A stretch of DNA of 51,862 nt, taken from the NCBI GenBank assembly GCA_003278735.1, contig QCDO01000013.1, forward strand, positions 1 to 51,862, in the 5' to 3' direction. Under the pieces are notes generated by a model. The model was not told the DNA's origin. It ran no database searches and saw only the letters and a list, made by a program, of their open reading frames with translations. Source of the DNA: Prochlorococcus sp. AG-355-J09. Lineage in GTDB: Bacteria > Cyanobacteriota > Cyanobacteriia > PCC-6307 > Cyanobiaceae. Below are positions 14,580 to 23,763 of the stretch, one piece after another. The position numbers were made by a program, and so were the translations under genes. Numbering within the stretch: position 1 is the stretch's first letter; each line of letters begins with the position of its first letter.

Positions 14580-16802
14580 ATGTTCACATCATCTTCAATA
14601 ATTGATAATCTTAATCAATCAGAGGGGTTAGAATATAAAAAACTATGCAGATTATTAAAAATAACAAAGAAATCTGATAAGGATAAATTAGATATTGCTT
14701 TAACAGCTTTAGAAAAACTTGAAATAATTAATAAAAATGAAAATGATGAATATACTTGCATAAAGCATAATGATCATCTTGTTGCCAAAATAAGATGTAG
14801 TAGCAAAGGCTATTGCTTCGCTGTAAGAGGAAAAGACAAAGAAGATATCTACATTAAAGAAAATCTACTTAACTATGCATGGAATGGAGATAAAGTTTTA
14901 GTAAGGATAATAAAAGAGGGATATAGAAGAAGATCACCTGAAGGAATAGTTGATTGTATTCTAGAAAGATCAAATCAAATACTTCTTTCTAAAGTAGAAA
15001 TAATAAACGATGATGTATATGCAATCCCAATAGACGATAGGATCCTTTCTAAAATTAAACTTCCAAAAGAGAATAAAAAATACACATTCAAACCAGAAAT
15101 CAAGAATATAGTAAAAGTTGAGATTGATAGATTTCCAATAGGTCAAGAAGAAGGACTAGGTCATGTGATTCAAGAACTAAAACTTAACAATAATGAGGAA
15201 TATGATACAGACTTTGTTTTATCTAAAAGTAATATCGTTAATTCATATAATTTAAATCATATTGAATCAAAAAAAATAGAACAAAGGGAGAGGATAGACC
15301 TTACAGATAAAAACTCTTATTTATTCAAAAGTTGGAATTCTAATAATTCTCCAATGCTCCCAATGATTCAAATAGATCATGTGAAAAATAAAAGTACTAA
15401 ATTATGGATACATACAAATAACCTTGCAGAAAGAATAGACCTAAATAGTAAAAAATCTCTAGAAATATTATTTAAAGGGTTTGAATCATTACCGTTATTA
15501 AATGATTGGCAAAACTACCTTAGTGAAGCCATAAGAAATGATTCTGAATTTAAAGTTGGTGAAAAGAATGAAGCGATAAGCCTCTGTGTGCATTTAAATA
15601 GTGATAATGAAATAATTGATTGGTCGTTCCATCTTACTTTAGTAAAATGTAGTCTTAATGTTGGAAGTGATCATACTGAAGCACTTCTATCTAGAAAAAG
15701 TAAATCAAGGATAACGTCTCGGGTATTAAAACCTATAAAAGAATATATCGACGATTTAGATAACATACTTGAAATTTCATGTTCGTTCAGACAAAAACAT
15801 CTTTTGGAGGGTATGGTTGAAATTCCTGCACCAATTAATAAAATTGAGTCACTTGAAGAATTTTTTATTCACAATCCAGCTGAATATTCAAAAGGATATT
15901 TTGAATCATTAAATAAAGAAGATTGCCAAACTTACCTTTCACCAATACTTTATGAAGCTAATTTAATATGGTTCAAACATTCAAATCAATATGGCTTAAA
16001 AAGCGCAGGACATCTCTCAAATGAAATAGATTATGTTAATGCAAATGAAATCATCAAATATTCAGAATTTATTGATAATGATATAGAGCTTAATGAAGAT
16101 GGCAATTTGACATTTAGTCAAGTAATTAAATTATGTGGCGATGATAATAAAAAAAGAATCTTACATAAACTTTTAATTAATGAATTTAAGGACAATGAAA
16201 TAAGGTTGATATCTAAAGATCCTGATAATGATGAATCAGAAAAATTATTTATTTCTCCATGGACAATTCCTGGATTTGACTTTACTAATCTTATTAACCA
16301 GTACTGTATTTTTAATATGATAATAAATGGTAAGAAGTCAAAGAAAAATAATATTGATGCAATCAATATATCGGAAAGTAGTTCATTTGACTTAGTAAAT
16401 TGGGATATATTTAATTCATCAATTTCAAAAAATCTAGAAATATTATTTAACAAGTATGTGATAGATAAACTTAATGAATTCAAGTACAAAGTTAATCAAT
16501 ATAAATCTAATATGATAAATATAAAAAAAGTAAGAAAAGCAGAAAAATTACTAGGTAATATTTATAGTGGGTTTATTTTATCAGTGCAAACATATGGTTT
16601 CTTTGTTGAGATATCAGAACTAAATGTAGAGGGTTTAGTACATGTAAGCACTCTTAATAATGATTGGTATGAATACAGGTCAAGGCAAAATCTATTGATT
16701 GGAAGAAAATCTAAAAAATCATATAAAGTTGGAGATGCAATAGAAGTAAAAATAATAAAAGTCGATATTCTTAAATATCAAATTGATTTAGAATTAACAT
16801 AA
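14580..16802 (+). CDS. RNase II/R-family protein without catalytic residues
   Basis: 740-residue protein with RNB-family architecture: N-terminal helical and cold-shock-like domains (about 1-115), an RNB-like centre (about 235-620), and a C-terminal S1 RNA-binding domain (about 655-740, GFILSVQTYGFFVEI...GLVHVS). In the centre the landmark RIDLTD (238-243) and the LWIH stretch that follows the active site are present. The catalytic TIDPxxAKDxDDA-type Asp cluster between them is absent. The TSPIRRYxDL-type arginine motif also appears replaced (about HLSNEIDYVNANE). Probably RNA-binding rather than degrading. The distant cyanobacterial relative Zam, recalled from memory, may be its family. The first start is ATG 14580. 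Confidence 0.8.
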   Translation: MFTSSSIIDNLNQSEGLEYKKLCRLLKITKKSDKDKLDIALTALEKLEIINKNENDEYTCIKHNDHLVAKIRCSSKGYCFAVRGKDKEDIYIKENLLNYAWNGDKVLVRIIKEGYRRRSPEGIVDCILERSNQILLSKVEIINDDVYAIPIDDRILSKIKLPKENKKYTFKPEIKNIVKVEIDRFPIGQEEGLGHVIQELKLNNNEEYDTDFVLSKSNIVNSYNLNHIESKKIEQRERIDLTDKNSYLFKSWNSNNSPMLPMIQIDHVKNKSTKLWIHTNNLAERIDLNSKKSLEILFKGFESLPLLNDWQNYLSEAIRNDSEFKVGEKNEAISLCVHLNSDNEIIDWSFHLTLVKCSLNVGSDHTEALLSRKSKSRITSRVLKPIKEYIDDLDNILEISCSFRQKHLLEGMVEIPAPINKIESLEEFFIHNPAEYSKGYFESLNKEDCQTYLSPILYEANLIWFKHSNQYGLKSAGHLSNEIDYVNANEIIKYSEFIDNDIELNEDGNLTFSQVIKLCGDDNKKRILHKLLINEFKDNEIRLISKDPDNDESEKLFISPWTIPGFDFTNLINQYCIFNMIINGKKSKKNNIDAINISESSSFDLVNWDIFNSSISKNLEILFNKYVIDKLNEFKYKVNQYKSNMINIKKVRKAEKLLGNIYSGFILSVQTYGFFVEISELNVEGLVHVSTLNNDWYEYRSRQNLLIGRKSKKSYKVGDAIEVKIIKVDILKYQIDLELT

Positions 16803-16868
16803 ATAAATTTTCACAAAATATATTATGGAAATATTAACCAAAAAAATTTAAGATAACTTTTAGTAATT

Positions 16869-17312
16869 ATGTTTAAGAAAAAATATTTACTTTTAACTCT
16901 TTTTTTAATAATAATTTTTCAAATTTTATTATATACAAATAATAATCAGAAGACTTCATTTAGATACTTTAAATGGACCCTCCAAGAAGTAAGCATAGGT
17001 AAGTTAATTAGTATTTCGTTTTTTTCTGGTTTATTAGTAAGCACTTTATTAAATACAAAAATTACTAGTACTAGTTTCAGAAAAAAAACTTTCGAAAATG
17101 TGGAAGATGATTTTGTATCTAATAATAATGAGGAAGAAATAGAACCAAACGTTGAGATGCCGCCACAAAGGGATATTAGAGAAACTCAACCAACAATTTC
17201 TGTTAATTACAGAGTAGTCAAAAATATGAATGATATTAACATTAAAAAAGATCAAAGTTATTCAAATCAGGATAATAAAGATGACTGGGATAATGCTGAT
17301 AATGATTGGTAG
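16869..17312 (+). CDS. Two-helix membrane protein with acidic tail
   Basis: 147 residues: two N-terminal membrane helices (about 5-23 and 42-60), the second ending SGLLVSTLLNT, then a long hydrophilic tail rich in Glu, Asn and Asp that ends DDWDNADNDW. The two close helices with an intervening WTLQEVSIGKLI loop resemble the plan of LapA-type (DUF1049) proteins, but the similarity is only topological. It lies 60 bases before the DUF2996 gene on the same strand. Confidence 0.6.
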   Translation: MFKKKYLLLTLFLIIIFQILLYTNNNQKTSFRYFKWTLQEVSIGKLISISFFSGLLVSTLLNTKITSTSFRKKTFENVEDDFVSNNNEEEIEPNVEMPPQRDIRETQPTISVNYRVVKNMNDINIKKDQSYSNQDNKDDWDNADNDW

Positions 17313-17371
17313 AAAAATAAATTAATTAAAAAATGTTTTTTTAATTTATAATGAAATAAATAGTTTTTTTT

Positions 17372-17938
17372 ATGGAAGAAAATTTAGACAAAAATTATGA
17401 ACTAAATAAAGAAATATCTGACAACACTACTAAATCAAACTCAGAGGAAATAAAAGGACCTAAATCAGAAAAAGCTATCAATATGGATATAAATAATGGT
17501 GATTCTGCTACTAAAGTAGTTATAAAAAATGAAATTAATAACCCCGAAAAACCCATAACAAAACCAAAAAAAGAACTCCCAGTAGAGAAAAAGCCTTTCC
17601 AAGAATTTATTAACATGCACCTAATTCCTTCACTTACTGAGGAAATTAATCAAAGAGGATTAGAAATAAACAATATTAACCTCACTAACACAAATAGACC
17701 TATTGCTGGAGATAAATGTTGGGTAATAAATTGTGAAATTAAAGATACATGTAACTTTTGGTTATCCTTTGAGAAGGATGACATTAGTTCATTAAAAAGT
17801 ATTTCTTTATCAAAACCTAATCAACAACCCAGTATTATTGAATCCTTTCTTATTGACGAAAAAAGAATTACTCTAAAATTAATAATTTCGAGAGTACTTC
17901 AAAGATTGAATGGGCAAAAGTTAATCGGAGTTAATTAG
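17372..17938 (+). CDS. DUF2996 family protein
   Basis: 188 residues. A low-complexity, Lys/Glu/Pro-rich N-terminal third (about 1-78) precedes a folded domain with the DUF2996 signatures: PFQEFINMHLIPSL, RPIAGDKCWVINCEIKDTCNFWLSF (split here only by reading), and ESFLIDEKRITLKLIISRVL followed by QRLNGQKL. The family is confined to cyanobacteria and plastid relatives and has no known function. It sits 79 bases upstream of acsF on the same strand, so it could be co-transcribed with the chlorophyll cyclase gene. Confidence 0.8.
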   Translation: MEENLDKNYELNKEISDNTTKSNSEEIKGPKSEKAINMDINNGDSATKVVIKNEINNPEKPITKPKKELPVEKKPFQEFINMHLIPSLTEEINQRGLEINNINLTNTNRPIAGDKCWVINCEIKDTCNFWLSFEKDDISSLKSISLSKPNQQPSIIESFLIDEKRITLKLIISRVLQRLNGQKLIGVN

Positions 17939-18017
17939 AAAACAATAACACCAAGTTAACTTTTCCCTCGAAAATACAAATCATAGTAAATAATAGTATT
18001 AATAAACCGAATAAAAA

Positions 18018-19190
18018 ATGGCTCAATCAACTGTTGAATCAAAAAATAAAAAAGATATTAATAATGGAAAGATACCAGCAAAAGAAACAATTTTGTCCCC
18101 AAGATTCTACACAACAGACTTTGAGGCTATGGAAAATATGAATTTATCAATAAACGAGGAGGAATTGGAAGCTATTTGTGAGGAATTTAGGAAAGATTAC
18201 AATAGACATCATTTTGTAAGAAATAGTGAATTTGAAGGCGCTGCAGAAAAATTAGATCCTGAGACAAGAGAGCTTTTTGTTGATTTTCTCGAGGGAAGTT
18301 GTACATCTGAATTTTCAGGTTTTTTACTTTATAAGGAACTTAGTAAGAGAATTAAAGTCAAAAACCCTCTACTTGCTGAATGTTTTGCTCATATGGCCAG
18401 AGATGAAGCAAGACATGCAGGTTTTTTAAATAAATCAATGAGTGACTTTGGACTTCAGTTAGATTTAGGTTTTTTAACAGCCAATAAAGATTACACTTAT
18501 TTCCCGCCAAGAAGCATTTTTTACGCTACTTATTTATCCGAAAAAATAGGTTATTGGAGATACATCGCAATTTATAGGCATCTTGAAAAGAACCCTGATA
18601 GCAAAATTTTTCCACTATTTAATTACTTTGAAAATTGGTGTCAAGATGAAAATAGACATGGGGATTTCTTTGACGCACTGATGAAAGCACAGCCACGTAC
18701 TGTTAAATCTTTAAGCCAAAAAATTACCATTGGCGGCTCTACTTTTACACACCCATTATTTGACTACTTTCATAGGTTTAGATATTTTTTGAACAATCTT
18801 CCATTAACATCCAAGTTATGGTCTAGGTTCTTTCTATTAGCTGTATTTGCAACTATGTATGCAAGAGATTTGGGAATTAAAAAAGATTTCTACAGTTCTT
18901 TAGGTTTAGATGCCAGAGATTACGACCAGTTTGTTATTAATAAAACAAATGAAACTGCAGCTAGAGTCTTCCCTGTAGTAATGGACGTTTTTGATAAATC
19001 TTTCTATGGAAGATTAGATAAAATAGTAGAGAATAATAAGGTTCTTTCCGATATTGCAAACAGTGATGGAAATAAAGTATCTAAAACTTTTAAAAAATTA
19101 CCTAAATATTTATCAAACGGTTACCAGTTATTAAGACTATACTTATTAAAACCTCTTAATAGCAAAGATTACCAACCTTCGATTAGATAA
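18018..19190 (+). CDS. acsF: Aerobic Mg-protoporphyrin IX monomethyl ester cyclase
   Basis: Diiron oxygenase that closes the fifth ring of chlorophyll, giving divinyl-protochlorophyllide. 390 residues. Iron ligands appear as two Glu/His sets: the [10 protein letters not shown] helix with [10 protein letters not shown], and [15 protein letters not shown]. The N-terminal [17 protein letters not shown] block is typical of AcsF/CHL27. Soluble N-terminal tail is charged and variable; ATG 18018 is the first good start. It leads a rightward gene run (acsF, tldD, tldE, fmt) with a 31-base gap to tldD. A second Chl gene, chlH, is in the window at 32093. Confidence 0.97.
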   Translation: MAQSTVESKNKKDINNGKIPAKETILSPRFYTTDFEAMENMNLSINEEELEAICEEFRKDYNRHHFVRNSEFEGAAEKLDPETRELFVDFLEGSCTSEFSGFLLYKELSKRIKVKNPLLAECFAHMARDEARHAGFLNKSMSDFGLQLDLGFLTANKDYTYFPPRSIFYATYLSEKIGYWRYIAIYRHLEKNPDSKIFPLFNYFENWCQDENRHGDFFDALMKAQPRTVKSLSQKITIGGSTFTHPLFDYFHRFRYFLNNLPLTSKLWSRFFLLAVFATMYARDLGIKKDFYSSLGLDARDYDQFVINKTNETAARVFPVVMDVFDKSFYGRLDKIVENNKVLSDIANSDGNKVSKTFKKLPKYLSNGYQLLRLYLLKPLNSKDYQPSIR

Positions 19191-19221
19191 TCTTTAATAC
19201 AGAGAAGATTTATAGACTCAT

Positions 19222-20643
19222 ATGCTTTCGTCACAAATCAAATCAAATGAAATCGTTTTTGGTAGTTGCAATAAAGATTTATTAGAAGAAATTATTTTCT
19301 ACGGCATTGGACTTGGTGCTGATTTTGTAGAAATATTTATAGAAAATACTGACAACTCCAGCGTGTTAGCAGAAGAAGATTTTATTACAAGTGTAAGTCC
19401 ATCATTTGGAAGAGGTGCTGGAATTAGAATCTTCAAGGGAAAAAAGGATGGATTTGTAAGTACAAATGATTTAACAAAGCATGGCTTGATGAGATCGGTA
19501 TCTCAGGCTATAGAGATGCTAGACATAACAGACAACAAAAAAGAAGTATTTAACGGTTTAAATCAACACAGGGACTATAGTTTATCCAAGAAAAAATGGA
19601 TTAATGAAGTCCCATCTATTCATGAGATAAGTGAAAAACTACTACTTAGCACAAAGTCTCTAAAAAAAAATAATAAAATAATAACTAGAAAAGGAAGTTA
19701 TTCAAGAAATCTTCAAGAAGTAATTATAGCTTCCAGCGACGGTACCTATGCCTCTGACATTAGATTGCATCAAACAGTTGGACTCAACGTAATTGCAAGT
19801 GATGCCCAATATCGATCTAGTGGAAGTAGAAGATTTGGATCGTCAGGAATGCCTAATGAATTCAGATTATGGGATCACGAAAAATCAGCTAATGATGTGT
19901 TTGAAAGTTCAATGAACATGCTGTATGCAGATTATGTTGATGCAGGACAAATGCCTGTTGTATTAGCTAATAAATTTGGTGGCGTTATATTCCATGAAGC
20001 CTGTGGACATTTACTTGAAACTACTCAAATAGAGAGAGGAACAACACCATTTGAGAATAAATTGAATGAAAAAATTGCACATGAATCTGTAACTGCAATA
20101 GATGAAGGGATATCAGAAGGATCCTTCGGTTCATTATCAGTAGATGATGAAGGTATGGAACCCGAAAAATCAGTTCTTATAAAAGATGGAATTTTAAAAA
20201 AATTCATTTCAGACAGGGCAGGTGAATTAAGAACTGGCCATAAAAGAACAGGAAGTGGAAGAAGGCAAAATTATTCTTTTGCTGCAGCTTCAAGAATGAG
20301 AAATACTTATATAGCTAAAGGTGAGCACTCGAAAGAGGATTTAATCAATAGTATTAGTGAAGGACTTTACTGCAAATCAATGGGTGGTGGCAGTGTAGGT
20401 GCTACAGGACAATTTAATTTTGCGGTAGAAGAAGGTTATCTTATTAAAAATGGAAAATTAACTAGTCCAGTAAAGGGAGCAACATTGATCGGTGAGGCTA
20501 AAGAAGTTATGCCAAAAATATCAATGTGCGGAAATGATCTCGAATTAGCTCCTGGATTCTGTGGATCCATTAGTGGAAGCGTCAATGTAACTGTTGGCCA
20601 ACCTCATATTAAGGTTGATTCAATCACTGTTGGCGGAAGATAG
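19222..20643 (+). CDS. tldD: TldD metalloprotease subunit
   Basis: 473 residues. Catalytic half of the TldD/TldE zinc peptidase that cuts unfolded peptides, and in other bacteria trims microcin and CcdA. The zinc motif HEACGH is in FHEACGHLLETTQ near residue 256, followed by the third-ligand region and the C-terminal glycine-rich MCGNDLELAPGFCGSISG. It is followed 3 bases later by its partner tldE, so the two subunits are made together. It starts ATG 19222, 31 bases after acsF. Confidence 0.95.
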   Translation: MLSSQIKSNEIVFGSCNKDLLEEIIFYGIGLGADFVEIFIENTDNSSVLAEEDFITSVSPSFGRGAGIRIFKGKKDGFVSTNDLTKHGLMRSVSQAIEMLDITDNKKEVFNGLNQHRDYSLSKKKWINEVPSIHEISEKLLLSTKSLKKNNKIITRKGSYSRNLQEVIIASSDGTYASDIRLHQTVGLNVIASDAQYRSSGSRRFGSSGMPNEFRLWDHEKSANDVFESSMNMLYADYVDAGQMPVVLANKFGGVIFHEACGHLLETTQIERGTTPFENKLNEKIAHESVTAIDEGISEGSFGSLSVDDEGMEPEKSVLIKDGILKKFISDRAGELRTGHKRTGSGRRQNYSFAAASRMRNTYIAKGEHSKEDLINSISEGLYCKSMGGGSVGATGQFNFAVEEGYLIKNGKLTSPVKGATLIGEAKEVMPKISMCGNDLELAPGFCGSISGSVNVTVGQPHIKVDSITVGGR

Positions 20644-20646
20644 GAT

Positions 20647-21999
20647 ATGAATTCAAAAGAAATCACCACTCAAATCACCAAAGCTGCAGATTTCCTAAAT
20701 CTTAAAAAATGGGATTATGGAGCAAGCTTTTCTAATGATTATTCTGTGCAAGTAGATAAAGGAGAGGCTAAACAACTTAAGGCATCACAAAAGCAAATTT
20801 TAACTATAAGAGTTTGGAATCAATCTAATCTAGTTGGTATTACTACAACAAGTGATATTAGTGAATCTGGTATTAAAAAGGCTCTTAAGCAAGCAAATAT
20901 AGCTTCTGATTTCGGCAATAAGAATGAATCTACAGAATTTTCACCACTAGCGAAGGATCCTATTAAAGATAAGGAAGTTAAAAAAAGAAATCCTGTTGGA
21001 ATAAAAAAATTACTTACACTATTAAGAGAAGCGGAAGTAAAACTAATAGAAAGTCATGAATCCATAAAATCTGTTCCATATAATGGTTTATCTGAGAGTT
21101 TCTTTGAGAGAGTTTATGCAAATAGTGAGGGTGCCTTTCGAAGTTATTCAAAAAGTCAAGCCGCACTATATTTATATGCAAGAGCAGAAGAGAAAAATAA
21201 GAAGCCTCGTAGTTCTGGTTCGGTAAAACTTGGATATGGAGCTGATGATATAGATATAGAGGCGTGTATTAAAGAGGCTTCAAATAAAACAATTTCTCAT
21301 TTAAATTATTCATCTATTAAAACTAATAAATATTTAATATGTTTTTCCCCAGAGTCTTTTTTAACTATCATTAACGCCTTTAGCTCAATGTTTAATGCTA
21401 GAAGCATCATAGATGGTGTGAGCTTATCTAATAAAAATTCAATTGGAGAGAAACTATCTACAGAAGCACTAAATATTTATGATGATGGCCTTCACGAAAA
21501 GAATATTTCTTCAACACCATTTGATGGAGAAGGAACCCCAACCAAAAGACTATGTCTTATTAACAGAGGGAGAATTGAAAATTTTATACATTCTGAATCA
21601 ACTGCAAGAATATTTAAAACAACTCCCACTGGCCATGCTGGACTAGGATCAAAAGTATCAGTATCTCCAGATTGGATCGTAGTTGAGAAATCAGAAGAAA
21701 ACTTTGATCTAAAAACATCACTAGATCACTCTACCTATGAGGGAGAATTTGTTTATATAGAAGAATTAAATGCAATCCATGCAGGTGTCAGAGCAAGTCA
21801 AGGATCATTTTCTCTTCCATTTGATGGATGGCTCTACAAAAACGGTAAAAAAATCTCAATAGAATCTGCCACCGTAGCAGGGGATATCAAATATCTTTTG
21901 AAAAATATAGTAAATATTGAATCAAGCCAGGAGGTGACAACTAGTGGAATTTCTCCACATATATGGGTAGATGAATTATCAATAACTGGTGACGCGTGA
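20647..21999 (+). CDS. pmbA: TldE (PmbA) metalloprotease partner
   Basis: 450 residues of the TldD/PmbA fold without an HExxGH motif, matching the non-catalytic TldE subunit that shapes the TldD2E2 chamber. Family landmarks are DKGEAKQLKASQKQ, the central FSSMFNARSI region and a C-terminal segment SPHIWVDELSITG. It begins 3 bases after tldD. The stop overlaps the GTG start of fmt by 4 bases, giving translational coupling to the formyltransferase. Confidence 0.93.
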   Translation: MNSKEITTQITKAADFLNLKKWDYGASFSNDYSVQVDKGEAKQLKASQKQILTIRVWNQSNLVGITTTSDISESGIKKALKQANIASDFGNKNESTEFSPLAKDPIKDKEVKKRNPVGIKKLLTLLREAEVKLIESHESIKSVPYNGLSESFFERVYANSEGAFRSYSKSQAALYLYARAEEKNKKPRSSGSVKLGYGADDIDIEACIKEASNKTISHLNYSSIKTNKYLICFSPESFLTIINAFSSMFNARSIIDGVSLSNKNSIGEKLSTEALNIYDDGLHEKNISSTPFDGEGTPTKRLCLINRGRIENFIHSESTARIFKTTPTGHAGLGSKVSVSPDWIVVEKSEENFDLKTSLDHSTYEGEFVYIEELNAIHAGVRASQGSFSLPFDGWLYKNGKKISIESATVAGDIKYLLKNIVNIESSQEVTTSGISPHIWVDELSITGDA

Positions 22000-22982
22000 G
22001 AATTATATTCTGGGGAACACCTGAATATTCAATTCCTAGTCTTGATATTCTTATTAAATCCAAGCACGAGGTGATTGCAGTAGTTAGCCAACCGGATAAG
22101 AAGAGATCTAGGGGAAATAAATTAATAGCCTCACCTGTAAAAAGCATTGCTGAGAAAGAATCTATAAAAATTTATACTCCAGAAAAAATCAGAGGTAATA
22201 TAGATTTTATAAATGAACTTAAATCACTTTATTGTGATTTATTTATTGTTATAGCTTACGGGAAAATTTTACCCAAAGAGATATTGGAAATCCCACAATT
22301 TGGTTGTTGGAACGCACATGCTTCATTACTTCCAAGATGGCGTGGTGCCGCCCCAATTCAATGGTCCCTAATAAAGGGTGATGAATTTACTGGTGTAGGG
22401 ATTATGAAAATGAATGAGGGACTAGATACTGGCGACATATTGTTGGAAGAAAAAATTAAAATCAATAATAACGATAATTTAAAAACACTATCGGAAAAAC
22501 TTAGTATTTTATCGGCAAAATTATTTATAAATGCAACATCTTTAATCGAAGAAAATATTAATAAAAATACTAATCCTCAATTAACAAAACAAAATACCCT
22601 TGGAAGAGAAATTACTTACGCAAGAATGATTGAAAAATTAGACTTTAAAGTTGACTGGGGTAATGAGGCAATTAAAATTTCTCATAAAATAAAAGCATTA
22701 TACCCACGAGCAAATACAACTTTTAGAGGTAAGAACCTTAAAATACTTAAAATCAAAGTTTTGACTAGTGATGTAATTAAAACTGAAAAATACCTTTTCA
22801 TGAGCAATTATTCAAGACCAGGTATTATTCTTGCTGTAATAGAGAATGAAGGAATTATAATTTCAACTGAAACTGATCCGATTATTTTATTAGAAGCAAA
22901 ACTTGAAGGCAAAAACATTTCTAGCAAAAAGCAATTGATTCAACAGTTAAAGCCATCAGCAGGTGAATATCTCTCAGATTAA
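21996..22982 (+). CDS. fmt: Methionyl-tRNA formyltransferase
   Basis: Transfers a formyl group from 10-formyl-THF to Met-tRNAi, needed for bacterial-type initiation. 328 residues. The N-terminal Rossmann-like formyltransferase domain carries FWGTPEYSIP, CWNAHASLLPRWRGAAPIQW (catalytic His and substrate loop) and GIMKMNEGLDTGDIL. A C-terminal OB-like domain follows. The start is GTG at 21996, overlapping the tldE TGA. The stop overlaps the convergent terC gene by 4 bases. The initiator tRNA it acts on is encoded in the same window at 45803. Confidence 0.97.
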   Translation: MRIIFWGTPEYSIPSLDILIKSKHEVIAVVSQPDKKRSRGNKLIASPVKSIAEKESIKIYTPEKIRGNIDFINELKSLYCDLFIVIAYGKILPKEILEIPQFGCWNAHASLLPRWRGAAPIQWSLIKGDEFTGVGIMKMNEGLDTGDILLEEKIKINNNDNLKTLSEKLSILSAKLFINATSLIEENINKNTNPQLTKQNTLGREITYARMIEKLDFKVDWGNEAIKISHKIKALYPRANTTFRGKNLKILKIKVLTSDVIKTEKYLFMSNYSRPGIILAVIENEGIIISTETDPIILLEAKLEGKNISSKKQLIQQLKPSAGEYLSD

Positions 22983-23692
22983 GTTTTAGATTCTTTTTTA
23001 GAGAATCCCCAAATGAAAGCAAAAAGTATCAAAAAATAAAAATAATAGTCTGGAAGAATAGATTCTTTAATTAACGTATTTAGTAAAAGTTTAATCCCAA
23101 CTATTAAAATTGCTACGTAACCGGCTGTTTCTAATCTAGAAAATATATCCAGAAGTTTTAGGAAAATCCCTGATGTAAATCTTAAGGCTAATACTCCAAT
23201 CACTGCTCCAAATATAATTAATATGTATTGATCACTTATAGCTACTGCAGTAGTGATACTGTCTATAGAAAAAGCAAAATCAGTAATTGAAAGAAGTGCT
23301 ACAACCCTTAAAAACCTAAAATTATTTTTATTATTATCTGTCCCATTTTCAGAGTTATCTATATCTGAATTTAAAAAAACATTAGAGAAGAATAAATAAA
23401 TTAAATAAAAACTAGCAAAAACTCTAATGAGAATAAACTTTAGAAGAACATTAGATAATATGATTAGAATAATTCTAAATAATAAAGATATTGTTATACC
23501 AATATTTAAGGCTCTTGACCTTAATTCTGAACTGTCGAGGGATTTAGTAAGAGAAGCTAGTGCTACAGCATTATCTGCCGATAATAATAATTCTAGAGCA
23601 ATTAATATTGGTAAAAGTGTAAAGATTTCGTACCAACTGTCTACCTGATCAAGTGTGGGTATAAAAGAATTTATTGCGGCTGAATCCATCAA
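22979..23692 (-). CDS. TerC-family membrane protein
   Basis: 237 residues with about seven hydrophobic helices. The signature of TerC/YjbE/Alx proteins is present: LELLLSADNAVALASLTKSL in helix 1 and the SITDFAFSIDSITTAVAIS pair of acidic residues within the membrane. Relatives export Mn2+ or influence metal homeostasis and membrane-protein insertion; in plants a TerC protein is needed for thylakoid formation. The substrate here is not determinable from sequence. Divergent from mfd. Confidence 0.88.
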   Translation of the reverse strand: MMDSAAINSFIPTLDQVDSWYEIFTLLPILIALELLLSADNAVALASLTKSLDSSELRSRALNIGITISLLFRIILIILSNVLLKFILIRVFASFYLIYLFFSNVFLNSDIDNSENGTDNNKNNFRFLRVVALLSITDFAFSIDSITTAVAISDQYILIIFGAVIGVLALRFTSGIFLKLLDIFSRLETAGYVAILIVGIKLLLNTLIKESILPDYYFYFLILFAFIWGFSKKESKT

Positions 23693-23698
23693 ATATTA

Positions 23699-23727
23699 TT
23701 CACAATCAGTATAAAATCTAATATAAT
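23699..23727 (+). promoter_or_regulatory. Promoter of mfd
   Basis: TTCACA (23699-23704; 5 of 6 match to TTGACA), an exact 17-base spacer and TATAAT (23722-23727). The expected start is near 23734, leaving a leader of about 30 bases to the ATG at 23764. This is one of the best promoters in the window. Confidence 0.7.
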
Positions 23728-23763
23728 GGATCGGATATTTGTAATCAAGATTGATAGTTATAA

